Assembly: GCA_040954595.2 (NCBI GenBank)
Contig: CM082592.2
Location: 496,001-560,000, forward strand
Direction of reading: 5' to 3'
DNA: 64,000 bases
Source of the DNA: Balanoglossus misakiensis
Taxonomy: Eukaryota; Hemichordata
Under the pieces are notes generated by a model that saw only the letters and a program-made list of their open reading frames with translations, was not told the origin of the DNA and did no database searches. A program made the position numbers and the translations under genes. Of this stretch, positions 48,166-62,157 are shown one piece after another. How positions within the stretch are numbered: position 1 is the first letter of the stretch; the number at the start of each line of letters is the position of its first letter.

Positions 48166-50201
48166 GTGGAAAGTATCTCTACCCGTTTGAAACTAAGAAA
48201 AGAATTTATTCTTATTTATTTAGTAAAAAAGACAATTTTTCGAAAAAAAGTCGAAAATGGTAATTTTGTCTTGGGTGATTCAAATTATACCGCCTTTTCT
48301 GGAATTTGCTGCACTTCTTACAAGAGAACGACACTTCATGCTCCATAATATTTCGGAAAATAAAGAAAAGAGTTATGTTTTTATGATTTTTTAAAAAATT
48401 ACCATTTTTGTCAAAATATGGCCAAAATGGCTATTTTTTTTGAATTCCGTCAATATCTCTGCATTTTTGGAGTGGTCGAAAGTTTTAACATACAATCAAC
48501 ATGTCATTATGATCGGGGCACCAAATTCGAAGAACAAAGGTTTTTTAATTTTTTTTCTAAAAATGACATTTTCAAGGAAAAATTGGTAAAACGCAATTTT
48601 GTCTGCAGTGAGCCAAATTAGACGGTCTTTTGTGGAATTTGTATCGATATAAACATACGAAGAGCATTCTATACTCCATGAGATTTCCGAAAATGTAGAA
48701 AACAGGTATTTTTTGTAATTTTCAAAAATTTTCCATTTTGACCAAATTGTGCTAAAATTGTTATTTTCGTGTTGAATGCCGCCAGTGTCACTGCTTTTAA
48801 AAGTCATAAAAACTTTTAACATACAAGCAATTCTTTATATATGATCAGGTCACCGAATTAAAAAAAAAAGAATGTTTTGCCTAAAAATGACCTTTTAGGT
48901 GCAAAAACTAATAAAACGCAATTTTGTATTAAATCAGAATGCATTTTTTATAATCAGCACCATTTTTACATGTAATGGAAATTTCATACATCATCAGATA
49001 TCCAAATATAAAAAAAATGATTTAGATTTTAGATGATTGTCCAAAATTAGCTGATATCTAATAAATGTAGTATTGAACCGTTCTGTCCCCCCCCCCTACA
49101 TTATATGCGGTACGCCGATGTCAGCTTACCCGGCAGTACTGCAGGCCGTGCCCCCAACTAACGTCGGTGTTTGAAACGCCCTGGTTAAATTCGAGCTTTC
49201 TCTATAAATTGACAGGCAATAATGCAGTCCTACCCGAACAAATGTCAAGTGTTAAACTGCTGTGACTTTCCCTCTTCGGTTTGCCCGACTTAGCCAACGT
49301 CTTTGTACTAGAGTGTCGGGTCTTTTGCAGAGCCAGGCCGAAGGAAATCCGACTTGATCACCGTTGCTAACGAACGCTAGTGTCTATCATGGTGTGCCGG
49401 GGTTTTAGTCGAGCCAGGCCGTAGGAGATCTGACTTGATCATCGTGGTCAATGTACGCGTGTTTCCGCTCTAAAGTACCGGGGCTTCAGGTAAACCAGGC
49501 CGTAGGAAATCCGACGTAATCACCGTTGATAACTTACGCCAGTCTGTGTCATATAGAGCCGGTGCACCAGCCGAGTCACGCCGTAGGAAATCTGACTTGA
49601 TCAACGTGGTCAATGTACGCCTGTTTCTGCTCTAGAGTGCCGGGGCTTCAGCTGAGCCAGGCAGTAGGAAACCCGACGTGATTACCGTTGTTAACTTACG
49701 CCAGTCTGTGTCATATATATAGTGCCGGGGCATCAGCCGTGCCAGGCCGAAGGAAATGTGAGTAGATCAACGTGGTCTCTGTACGCGTGTTTCTGCTCTA
49801 GAGTGCCAGGGCTTTAGCCAAGCCATGCCGTAGGAAATCTGACTTGATCAACGTTGCTAACGAACGCTAGTGTCTGTCATAGTGTGCCGGGGTTTTAGTC
49901 GAGCCAAGCCGTAGGAGATCAGACTAGATCAACGTGGTCTCTGCACGCGTGTTTCTGCTCTAGAGTGCCGGGGCTTTATCCAAGCCATGCCGTAGAAAAT
50001 CTGACTTGATCACCGTTGCTAACGTACGCTAGTGTCTGTCATATTGTGACGGAGATTTAGCCGAGCCAGGCCATAGAAAAATCGACTTGTTCAACGTTAC
50101 CAGTGTGCAACTGTTTCTGCTCTAGAGTGTCAGGGTTTTAGCCGACTTATGCTGTAGGAAATCTGAGTTGATGAACGGGAATTCAATGTTAGAAAACCCT
50201 T
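48166..50201 (+). repeat. Satellite monomer 10 (2,036 bp)
   Basis: The GC half carries TCTATCATGG and CAGGTAAACC, which recur exactly three monomers (6,125-6,126 bp) later in monomer 13. Confidence 0.9.
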
Positions 50202-52252
50202 GTGGAAAGTATCTCTACCCGTTTGAAACTAAGAAAAGAATTTATTCTTATTTATTTAGTAAAAAAGACAATTTTTCGAAAAAAAGTCGAAAATGGTAAT
50301 TTTGTCTTGGGTGATTCAAATTATACCGCCTTTTCTGGAATTTGCTGCACTTCTTACAAGAGAACGACACTTCATGCTCCATAATATTTCGGAAAATAAA
50401 GAAAAGAGTTATGTTTTTATGATTTTTTAAAAAATTACCATTTTTGTCAAAATATGGCCAAAATGGCTATTTTTTCTTGAATTCCGTCAATATCTCTGCA
50501 TTTTTGGAGTGGTCGAAAGTTTTAACATACAATCAACATGTCATTATGATCGGGGCACCAAATTCGAAGAACAAAGGTTTTTTTATTTTTTTTTCTAAAA
50601 ATGACATTTTCAAGGAAAATTTGGTAAAACGCAATTTTGTCTGCAGTGAGCCAAATTAGACGGTCTTTTGTGGAATTTGTATCGATATATACATACGAAG
50701 AGCATTCTATACTCCATCAGATTTCCGAAAATGTAGAAAACAGGTATTTTTTGTAATTTTCAAAAATTTACCGTTTTGACCAAATTGTGGCTAAAATTGT
50801 TATTTTCGTGTTGAATGCCGCCAGTGTCACTGCTTTTAAAAGTCATAAAAACTTTTAACATACAAGCAATTGTTTATATATGATCAGGTCACCGAATTTA
50901 TAAAATAAAGAATGTTTTGCTTAAAAATGACCTTTTTGGTGCAAAAACGAATAAAACGCAATTTTGTATTAAATCAGCTCATTCAGAGTGCATTTTTTAT
51001 AATCAGCACCATGTTTACATATAATGGAAATTTCATACATCATCAGATATCCAAATATGAAAAAATGATTTAGATTTTAGATGATTGTCCAAAATTAGCT
51101 GATATCTAACAAATGTAGTATTGAACCGTTCTGTTCCCCCCCCCCCTTACATTATATGCGGTAGGCCGATGTCAGCTTACCCGGCAGTACTGTAGGCCGT
51201 GCCCCCAACAAACGTCGGTGTTTGAAACGCCCTGGTTAAATTCGGGCTCTCTCTTTAAATTGACAGGAAATAATGCAGTCCTATCGGAACAAATGTCAAG
51301 TGTTGAACCGCTGTGACTTTCCCTGTTCGGTTTGCCCGACTTAGCCAACGTCTTTGTACTAGAGTGTCGGGTCTTTTGCAGAGCCAGGCCGAAGGAAATC
51401 CGACTTGATCACCGTTGCTAACGAACGCTAGTGTCTGTCATGGTGTGCCGGGGTTTTAGTCGAGCCAGGCCGTAGGAGATCTGACTTGATCATCGTGGTC
51501 AATGTACGCGTGTTTCCGCTCTAAAGTGCCGGGGCTTCAGCTAAACCAGGCCGTAGGAAATCCGACGTAATCACCGTTGATAACTTACGCCAGTCTGTGT
51601 CATATAGAGCCGGTGCACCAGCCGAGTCACGCCGTAGGAAATCTGACTTGATCAACGTGGTCAATGTACGCCTGTTTCTGCTCTAGAGTGCCGGGGCTTC
51701 AGCTGAGCCAGGCCGTAGGAAACCCGACGTGATTACCGTTGTTAACTTACGCCAGTCTGTGTCCTATATATAGTGCCGGGGCATCAGCCGTGCCAGGCCG
51801 AAGGAAATGTGAGTAGATCAACGTGGTCTCTGTACGCGTGTTTCTGCTCTAGAGTGCCAGGGCTTTAGCCAAGCCATGCCGTAGGAAATCTGACTTGATC
51901 AACGTTGCTAACGAACGCTAGTGTCTGTCATAGTGTGCCGGGGTTTTAGTCGAGCCAAGCCGTAGGAGATCAGACTTGATCAACGTGGTCTCTGTACGCG
52001 TGTTTCTGCTCTAGAGTGCCGGGGCTTTATCTAAGCCATGCCGTAGAAAATCTGACTTGATCACCGTTGCTAACGTACGCTAGTGTCTGTCATATTGTGA
52101 CGGAGATTTAGCCGAGCCAGGCCGTAGAAAAATCGACTTGTTCAACGTTACCAGTGTGCAACTGTTTCTGCTCTAGAGTGTCAGGGTTTTAGCCGATTTA
52201 TGCTGTAGGAAATCTGAGTTGATGAACGGGAATTCAATGATAGAAAACCCGT
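50202..52252 (+). repeat. Satellite monomer 11 (2,051 bp)
   Basis: Paired with monomer 14 (start offset 6,126 bp, same length). Both have the GTAGGCCGATG, AACAAACGTCGG and TCTCTCTTTAAATTGACAGG variants. Confidence 0.9.
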
Positions 52253-54290
52253 GTGGAAAGTATCTCTACCCGTTTGAAACTAAGAAAAGAATTTATTCTT
52301 ATTTATTTTGTAAAAAAGACAATTTTTCGAAAAAAAGTTGAAAATGGTAATTTTGTCTTGGGTGATTCAAATTATACCACCTTTTCTGGAATTTGCAGCA
52401 CTTTTTGCAAGAGAACGACACTTCATGCTCCATAATATTTCCGAAAATGAAGAAAAGAGTTAATTTTTTATGATTTTTTAAAAATTTACCATTTTTGTCA
52501 AAATATGGCCAAAATGGCTATTTTTTTTGAATTCCGTCAATATCTCTGCATTTTTGGAGTGGTCGAAAGTTTTAACATACAATCAACATGTCATTATGAT
52601 CGGGGCACCAAATTCGAAGAACAAAGGTTTTTTAATTTTTTTTCTAAAAATGACATTTTCAAGGAAAAATTGGTAAAACGCAATTTTGTCTGCAGTGAGC
52701 CAAATTAGACGGTCTTTTGTGGAATTTGTATCGATATAAACATACGAAGAGCATTCTATACTCCATGAGATTTCCGAAAATGTAGAAAACAGGTATTTTT
52801 TGTAATTTTCAAAAATTTTCCATTTTGACCAAATTGTGCTAAAATTGTTATTTTCGTGTTGAATGCCGCCAGTGTCAATGCTTTTAAAAGTCATAAAAAC
52901 TTTTAACATACAAGCAATTCTTTATATATGATCAGGTCACCGAATTAAAAAAAAAAGAATGTTTTGCCTAAAAATGACCTTTTAGGTGCAAAAACGAATA
53001 AAACGCAATTTTGTATTAAATCAGAATGCATTTTTTATAATCAGCACCATTTTTACATGTAATGGAAATTTCATACATCATCAGATATCCAAATATGAAA
53101 AAATGATTTAGATTTTAGATGATTGTCCAAAATTAGCTGATATCTAACAAATGTAGTATTGAACCGTTCTGTTCCCCCCCCCCCTTACATTATATGCGGT
53201 AGGCCGATGTCAGCTTACCCGGCAGTACTGTAGGCCGTGCCCCCAACAAACGTCGGTGTTTGAAACGCCCTGGTTAAATTCGGGCTCTCTCTTTAAATTG
53301 ACAGGAAATAATGCAGTCCTATCGGAACAAATGTCAAGTGTTGAACCGCTGTGACTTTCCCTGTTCGGTTTGCCCGACTTAGCCAACGTCTTTGTACTAG
53401 AGTGTCGGGTCTTTTGCAGAGCCAGGCCGAAGGAAATCCGACTTGATCACCGTTGCTAACGAACGCTAGTGTCTGTCATGGTGTGCCGGGGTTTTAGTCG
53501 AGCCAGGCCGTAGGAGATCTGACTTGATCATCGTGGTCAATGTACGCGTGTTTCCGCTCTAAAGTGCCGGGGCTTCAGCTAAACCAGGCCGTAGGAAATC
53601 CGACGTAATCACCGTTGATAACTTACGCCAGTCTGTGTCATATAGAGCCGGTGCACCAGCCGAGTCACGCCGTAGGAAATCTGACTTGATCAACGTGGTC
53701 AATGTACGCCTGTTTCTGCTCTAGAGTGCCGGGGCTTCAGCTGAGCCAGGCCGTAGGAAACCCGACGTGATTACCGTTGTTAACTTACGCCAGTCTGTGT
53801 CCTATATATAGTGCCGGGGCATCAGCCGTGCCAGGCCGAAGGAAATGTGAGTAGATCAACGTGGTCTCTGTACGCGTGTTTCTGCTCTAGAGTGCCAGGG
53901 CTTTAGCCAAGCCATGCCGTAGGAAATCTGACTTGATCAACGTTGCTAACGAACGCTAGTGTCTGTCATAGTGTGCCGGGGTTTTAGTCGAGCCAAGCCG
54001 TAGGAGATCAGACTTGATCAACGTGGTCTCTGTACGCGTGTTTCTGCTCTAGAGTGCCGGGGCTTTATCTAAGCCATGCCGTAGAAAATCTGACTTGATC
54101 ACCGTTGCTAACGTACGCTAGTGTCTGTCATATTGTGACGGAGATTTAGCCGAGCCAGGCCGTAGAAAAATCGACTTGTTCAACGTTACCAGTGTGCAAC
54201 TGTTTCTGCTCTAGAGTGTCAGGGTTTTAGCCGATTTATGCTGTAGGAAATCTGAGTTGATGAACGGGAATTCAATGATAGAAAACCCGT
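52253..54290 (+). repeat. Satellite monomer 12 (2,038 bp)
   Basis: Paired with monomer 15 in the AT half (start offset 6,126 bp). Its start follows the rare AATTCAATGATAGAAAACCC variant, as does monomer 13. Confidence 0.9.
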
Positions 54291-56327
54291 GTGGAAAGTA
54301 TCTCTACCCGTTTGAAACTAAGAAAAGAATTTATTCTTATTTATTTTGTAAAAAAGACAATTTTTCGAAAAAAAGTTGAAAATGGTAATTTTGTCTTGGG
54401 TGATTCAAATTATACCACCTTTTCTGGAATTTGCAGCACTTTTTGCAAGAGAACGACACTTCATGCTCCATAATATTTCCGAAAATGAAGAAAAGAGTTA
54501 ATTTATTATGATTTTTTAAAAATTTACCATTTTTGTCAAAATATGGCCAAAATGGCTATTTTTTTTGAATTCCGTCAATATCTCTGCATTTTTGGAGTGG
54601 TCGAAAGTTTTAACATACAATCAACATGTCATTATGATCGGGGCACCAAATTCGAAGAACAAAGGTTTTTTAATTTTTTTTCTAAAAATGACATTTTCAA
54701 GGAAAAATTGGTAAAACGCAATTTTGTCTGCAGTGAGCCAAATTAGACGGTCTTTTGTGGAATTTGTATCGATATAAACATACGAAGAGCATTCTATACT
54801 CCATGAGATTTCCGAAAATGTAGAAAACAGGTATTTTTTGTAATTTTCAAAAATTTTCCATTTTGACCAAATTGTGCTAAAATTGTTATTTTCGTGTTGA
54901 ATGCCGCCAGTGTCAATGCTTTTAAAAGTCATAAAAACTTTTAACATACAAGCAATTCTTTATATATGATCAGGTCACCGAATTAAAAAAAAAAGAATGT
55001 TTTGCCTAAAAATGACCTTTTAGGTGCAAAAACGAATAAAACGCAATTTTGTATTAAATCAGAATGCATTTTTTATAATCAGCACCATTTTTACATGTAA
55101 TGGAAATTTCATACATCATCAGATATCCAAATATAAAAAAAATGATTTAGATTTTAGATGATTGTCCAAAATTAGCTGATATCTAATAAATGTAGTATTG
55201 AACCGTTCTGTCCCCCCCCCCCTACATTATATGCGGTACGCCGATGTCAGCTTACCCGGCAGTACTGCAGGCCGTGCCCCCAACTAACGTCGGTGTTTGA
55301 AACGCCCTGGTTAAATTCGAGCTTTCTCTATAAATTGACAGGCAATAATGCAGTCCTACCCGAACAAATGTCAAGTGTTAAACTGCTGTGACTTTCCCTC
55401 TTCGGTTTGCCCGACTTAGCCAACGTCTTTGTACTAGAGTGTCGGGTCTTTTGCAGAGCCAGGCCGAAGGAAATCCGACTTGATCACCGTTGCTAACGAA
55501 CGCTAGTGTCTATCATGGTGTGCCGGGGTTTTAGTCGAGCCAGGCCGTAGGAGATCTGACTTGATCATCGTGGTCAATGTACGCGTGTTTCCGCTCTAAA
55601 GTACCGGGGCTTCAGGTAAACCAGGCCGTAGGAAATCCGACGTAATCACCGTTGATAACTTACGCCAGTCTGTGTCATATAGAGCCGGTGCACCAGCCGA
55701 GTCACGCCGTAGGAAATCTGACTTGATCAACGTGGTCAATGTACGCCTGTTTCTGCTCTAGAGTGCCGGGGCTTCAGCTGAGCCAGGCAGTAGGAAACCC
55801 GACGTGATTACCGTTGTTAACTTACGCCAGTCTGTGTCATATATATAGTGCCGGGGCATCAGCCGTGCCAGGCCGAAGGAAATGTGAGTAGATCAACGTG
55901 GTCTCTGTACGCGTGTTTCTGCTCTAGAGTGCCAGGGCTTTAGCCAAGCCATGCCGTAGGAAATCTGACTTGATCAACGTTGCTAACGAACGCTAGTGTC
56001 TGTCATAGTGTGCCGGGGTTTTAGTCGAGCCAAGCCGTAGGAGATCAGACTTGATCAACGTGGTCTCTGCACGCGTGTTTCTGCTCTAGAGTGCCGGGGC
56101 TTTATCCAAGCCATGCCGTAGAAAATCTGACTTGATCACCGTTGCTAACGTACGCTAGTGTCTGTCATATTGTGACGGAGATTTAGCCGAGCAAGGCCAT
56201 AGAAAAATCGACTTGTTCAACGTTACCAGTGTGCAACTGTTTCTGCTCTAGAGTGTCAGGGTTTTAGCCGACTTATGCTGTAGGAAATCTGAGTTGATGA
56301 ACGGGAATTCAACGTTAGAAAACCCTT
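54291..56327 (+). repeat. Satellite monomer 13 (2,037 bp, chimaeric)
   Basis: The AT half matches monomer 12 but the GC half matches monomer 10, which is expected from unequal exchange within a monomer. Confidence 0.88.
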
Positions 56328-58378
56328 GTGGAAAGTATCTCTACCCGTTTGAAACTAAGAAAAGAATTTATTCTTATTTATTTAGTAAAAAAGACAATTT
56401 TTCGAAAAAAAGTCGAAAATGGTAATTTTGTCTTGGGTGATTCAAATTATACCGCCTTTTCTGGAATTTGCTGCACTTCTTACAAGAGAACGACACTTCA
56501 TGCTCCATAATATTTCGGAAAATAAAGAAAAGAGTTATGTTTTTATGATTTTTTAAAAATTTACCATTTTTGTCAAAATATGGCCAAAATGGCTATTTTT
56601 TCTTGAATTCCGTCAATATCTCTGCATTTTTGGAGTGGTCGAAAGTTTTAACATACAATCAACATGTCATTATGATCGGGGCACCAAATTCGAAGAACAA
56701 AGGTTTTTTTATTTGTTTTTCTAAAAATGACATTTTCAAGGAAAATTTGGTAAAACGCAATTTTGTCTGCAGTGAGCCAAATTAGACGGTCTTTTGTGGA
56801 ATTTGTATCGATATATACATACGAAGAGCATTCTATACTCCATCAGATTTCCGAAAATGTAGAAAACAGGTATTTTTTGTAATTTTCAAAAATTTACCGT
56901 TTTGACCAAATTGTGGCTAAAATTGTTATTTTCGTGTTGAATGCCGCCAGTGTCACTGCTTTTAAAAGTCATAAAAACTTTTAACATACAAGCAATTGTT
57001 TATATATGATCAGGTCACCGAATTTATAAAATAAAGAATGTTTTGCCTAAAAATGACCTTTTTGGTGCAAAAACGAATAAAACGCAATTTTGTATTAAAT
57101 CAGCTCATTCAGAGTGCATTTTTTATAATCAGCACCATGTTTACATATAATGGAAATTTCATACATCATCAGATATCCAAATATGAAAAAATGATTTAGA
57201 TTTTAGATGATTGTCCAAAATTAGCTGATATCTAACGAATGTAGTATTGAACCGTTCTGTTCCCCCCCCCCCTTACATTATATGCGGTAGGCCGATGTCA
57301 GCTTACCCGGCAGTACTGTAGGCCGTGCCCCCAACAAACGTCGGTGTTTGAAACGCCCTGGTTAAATTCGGACTCTCTCTTTAAATTGACAGGCAATAAT
57401 GCAGTCCTACCGGAACAAATGTCAAGTGTTGAACCGCTGTGACTTTCCCTGTTCGGTTTGCCCGACTTAGCCAACGTCTTTGTACTAGAGTGTCGGGTCT
57501 TTTGCAGAGCCAGGCCGAAGGAAATCCGACTTGATCACCGTTGCTAACGAACGCTAGTGTCTGTCATGGTGTGCCGGGGTTTTAGTCGAGCCAGGCCGTA
57601 GGAGATCTGACTTGATCATCGTGGTCAATGTACGCGTGTTTCCGCTCTAAAGTGCCGGGGCTTCAGCTAAACCAGGCCGTAGGAAATCCGACGAAATCAC
57701 CGTTGATAACTTACGCCAGTCTGTGTCATATAGAGCCGGTGCACCAGCCGAGTCACGCCGTAGGAAATCTGACTTGATCAACGTGGTCAATGTACGCCTG
57801 TTTCTGCTCTAGAGTGCCGGGGCTTCAGCTGAGCCAGGCCGTAGGAAACCCGACGTGATTACCGTTGTTAACTTACGCCAGTCTGTGTCCTATATATAGT
57901 GCCGGGGCATCAGCCGTGCCAGGCCGAAGGAAATGTGAGTAGATCAACGTGGTCTCTGTACGCGTGTTTCTGCTCTAGAGTGCCAGGGCTTTAGCCAAGC
58001 CATGCCGTAGGAAATCTGACTTGATCAACGTTGCTAACGAACGCTAGTGTCTGTCATACTGTGCCGGGGTTTTAGTCGAGCCAAGCCGTAGGAGATCAGA
58101 CTTGATCAACGTGGTCTCTGTACGCGTGTTTCTGCTCTAGAGTGCAGGGGCTTTATCCAAGCCATGCCGTAGAAAATCTGACTTGATCACCGTTGCTAAC
58201 GTACGCTAGTGTCTGTCATATTGTGACGGAGATTTAGCCGAGCCAGGCCGTAGAAAAATCGACTTGTTCAACGTTACCAGTGTGCAACTGTTTCTGCTCT
58301 AGAGTGTCAGGGTTTTAGCCGACTTATGCTGTAGGAAATCTGAGTTGATGAACGGGAATTCAATGTTAGAAAACCCGT
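56328..58378 (+). repeat. Satellite monomer 14 (2,051 bp)
   Basis: Same length and diagnostic variants as monomer 11, 6,126 bp upstream. Confidence 0.9.
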
Positions 58379-60267
58379 GTGGAAAGTATCTCTACCCGTT
58401 TGAAACTAAGAAAAGAATTTATTCTTATTTATTTTGTAAAAAAGACAATTTTTCGAAAAAAAGTTGAAAATGGTAATTTTGTCTTGGGTGATTCAAATTA
58501 TACCACCTTTTCTGGAATTTGCAGCACTTTTTGCAAGAGAACGACACTTCATGCTCCATAATATTTCCGAAAATGAAGAAAAGAGTTAATTTTTTATGAT
58601 TTTTTAAAAATTTACCATTTTTGTCAAAATATGGCCAAAATGGCTATTTTTTTTGAATTCCGTCAATATCTCTGCATTTTTGGAGTGGTCGAAAGTTTTA
58701 ACATACAATCAACATGTCATTATGATCGGGGCACCAAATTCGAAGAACAAAGGTTTTTTAATTTTTTTTCTAAAAATGACATTTTCAAGGAAAAATTGGT
58801 AAAACGCAATTTTGTCTGCAGTGAGCCAAATTAGACGGTCTTTTGTGGAATTTGTATCGATATAAACATACGAAGAGCATTCTATACTCCATCAGATTTC
58901 CGAAAATGTAGAAAACAGGTATTTTTTGTAATTTTCAAAAATTTTCCATTTTGACCAAATTGTGCTAAAATTGTTATTTTCGTGTTGAATGCCGCCAGTG
59001 TCACTGCTTTTAAAAGTCATAAAAACTTTTAACATACAAGCAATTCTTTATATATGATCAGGTCACCGAATTAAAAAAAAAAGAATGTTTTGCCTAAAAA
59101 TGACCTTTTAGGTGCAAAAACGAATAAAACGTAATTTTGTATTAAATCAGCTCATTCAGAGTGCATTTTTTATAATCAGCACCATTTTTACATATAATTG
59201 AAATTTCATACATCATTAGATATCCAAATATGAAAAAATGATTTAGATTTTAGATGATTGTCCAAAATTAGCTGATATCTAATAAATGTAGTATTGAACC
59301 GTTCTGTTTGCCCCCCCCCCCCCATACATTATATGCGGTACGCCGATGTCAGCTTACCCGGCAGTACTGCAGGCCGTGCCCCCAACTAACGTCGGTGTTT
59401 GGAACGCCCTGGTTAAATTCGGGCTTTCTCTATAAATTGACAGGCAATAATGCAGTCCTACCCGAACAAATGTCGAGTGTTGACCCGCTGTGACTTACCC
59501 TCTTCGGTTTGCCCGACTTAGCCAACGTCTTTGTACTAGAGTGTCAGGTGTTTTGCAGAGCCTGGCCGAAGGAAATCCGACTTGATCACCGTTGCTAACG
59601 AACGCTAGTGTCTGTCATGGTGTGCCGGGGTTTTAGTCGAGCCAGGCCGTAGGAGATCTGACTTGATCATCGTGGTCAATGTACGCGTGTTTCCGCTCTA
59701 AAGTGCCGGGGCTTCAGCTATACCAGACCGTAGGAAATCCGACGTAATCACCGTTGATAACTTACGCCAGTCTGTGTCATATAGAGCCGGTGCACAAGCC
59801 GAGTCACGCCGTAGGAAATCTGACTTGATCAACGTGGTCAATGTACGCCTGTTTCTGCTCTAGAGTGCCGGGGCTTCAGCTGAGCCAGGCCGTAGGAAAC
59901 CCGACGTGATTACCGTTGTTAACTTACGCCAGTCTGTGTCCTATATATAGTGCCGGGGCATCAGCCGTGCCAGGCCGAAGGAAATGTGAGTAGATCAACG
60001 TGGTCTCTGTACGCGTGTTTCTGCTCTAGAGTGCAGGGGCTTTATCCAAGCCATGCCGTAGAAAATCTGACTTGATCACCGTTGCTAACGTACGCTAGTG
60101 TCTGTCATATTGTGACGGAGATTTAGCCGAGCCAGGCCGTAGAAAAATCGACTTGTTCAACGTTACCAGTGTGCAACTGTTTCTGCTCTAGAGTGTCAGG
60201 GTTTTAGCCGACTTATGCTGTAGGAAATCTGAGTTGATGAACGGGAATTCAATGTTAGAAAACCCGT
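58379..60267 (+). repeat. Satellite monomer 15 (1,889 bp, short class)
   Basis: The AT half is like monomer 12. The GC half lacks one subrepeat pair and is nearly identical to monomer 16. Confidence 0.9.
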
Positions 60268-62157
60268 GTGGAAAGTATCTCTACCCGTTTGAAACTAAGA
60301 AAAGAATTTATTCTTATTTATTTTGTAAAAAAGACAATTTTTCGAAAAAAAGTTGAAAATGGTAATTTTGTCTTGGGTGATTCAAATTATACCACCTTTT
60401 CTGGAATTTGCAGCACTTTTTGCAAGAGAACGACACTTCATGCTCCATAATATTTCCGAAAATGAAGAAAAGAGTTAATTTTTTATGATTTTTTAAAAAT
60501 TTACCATTTTTGTCAAAATATGGCCAAAATGGCTATTTTTTTTGAATTCCGTCAATATCTCTGCATTTTTGGAGTGGTCGAAAGTTTTAACATACAATCA
60601 ACATGTCATTATGATCGGGGCACCAAATTCGAAGAACAAAGGTTTTTTAATTTTTTTTCTAAAAATGACATTTTCAAGGAAAAATTGGTAAAACGCAATT
60701 TTGTCTGCAGTGAGCCAAATTAGACGGTCTTTTGTGGAATTTGTATCGATATAAACATACGAAGAGCATTCTATACTCCATCAGATTTCCGAAAATGTAG
60801 AAAACAGGTATTTTTTGTAATTTTCAAAAATTTTCCATTTTGACCAAATTGTGCTAAAATTGTTATTTTCGTGTTGAATGCCGCCAGTGTCACTGCTTTT
60901 AAAAGTCATAAAAACTTTTAACATACAAGCAATTCTTTATATATGATCAGGTCACCGAATTAAAAAAAAAAGAATGTTTTGCCTAAAAATGACCTTTTAG
61001 GTGCAAAAACGAATAAAACGTAATTTTGTATTAAATCAGCTCATTCAGAGTGCATTTTTTATAATCAGCACCATTTTTACATATAATTGAAATTTCATAC
61101 ATCATTAGATATCCAAATATGAAAAAATGATTTAGATTTTAGATGATTGTCCAAAATTAGCTGATATCTAATAAATGTAGTATTGAACCGTTCTGTTTGC
61201 CCCCCCCCCCCCCATACATTATATGCGGTACGCCGATGTCAGCTTACCCGGCAGTACTGCAGGCCGTGCCCCCAACTAACGTCGGTGTTTGGAACGCCCT
61301 GGTTAAATTCGGGCTTTCTCTATAAATTGACAGGCAATAATGCAGTCCTACCCGAACAAATGTCGAGTGTTGACCCGCTGTGACTTACCCTCTTCGGTTT
61401 GCCCGACTTAGCCAACGTCTTTGTACTAGAGTGTCAGGTGTTTTGCAGAGCCTGGCCGAAGGAAATCCGACTTGATCACCGTTGCTAACGAACGCTAGTG
61501 TCTGTCATGGTGTGCCGGGGTTTTAGTCGAGCCAGGCCGTAGGAGATCTGACTTGATCATCGTGGTCAATGTACGCGTGTTTCCGCTCTAAAGTGCCGGG
61601 GCTTCAGCTAAACCAGACCGTAGGAAATCCGACGTAATCACCGTTGATAACTTACGCCAGTCTGTGTCATATAGAGCCGGTGCACAAGCCGAGTCACGCC
61701 GTAGGAAATCTGACTTGATCAACGTGGTCAATGTACGCCTGTTTCTGCTCTAGAGTGCCGGGGCTTCAGCTGAGCCAGGCCGTAGGAAACCCGACGTGAT
61801 TACCGTTGTTAACTTACGCCAGTCTGTGTCCTATATATAGTGCCGGGGCATCAGCCGTGCCAGGCCGAAGGAAATGTGAGTAGATCAACGTGGTCTATGT
61901 ACGCGTGTTTCTGCTCTAGAGTGTCGGGGCTTTATCTAAGCCATGCCGTAGAAAATCTGACTTGATCACCGTTGCTAACGTACGCTAGTGTCTGTAATAT
62001 TGTGACGGAGATTTAGCCGAGCCAGGCCGTAGAAAAATCGACTCGTTCAACGTTACAAGTGTGCAACTGTTTCTGCTCTAGAGTGTCAGGGTTTTAGCCG
62101 ACTTATGCTGTAGGAAATCTGAGTTGATGAACGGGAATTTAATGTTAGAAAACCCGT
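60268..62157 (+). repeat. Satellite monomer 16 (1,890 bp, short class)
   Basis: Nearly identical to monomer 15 over most of its length; likely a very recent duplication. Confidence 0.9.
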
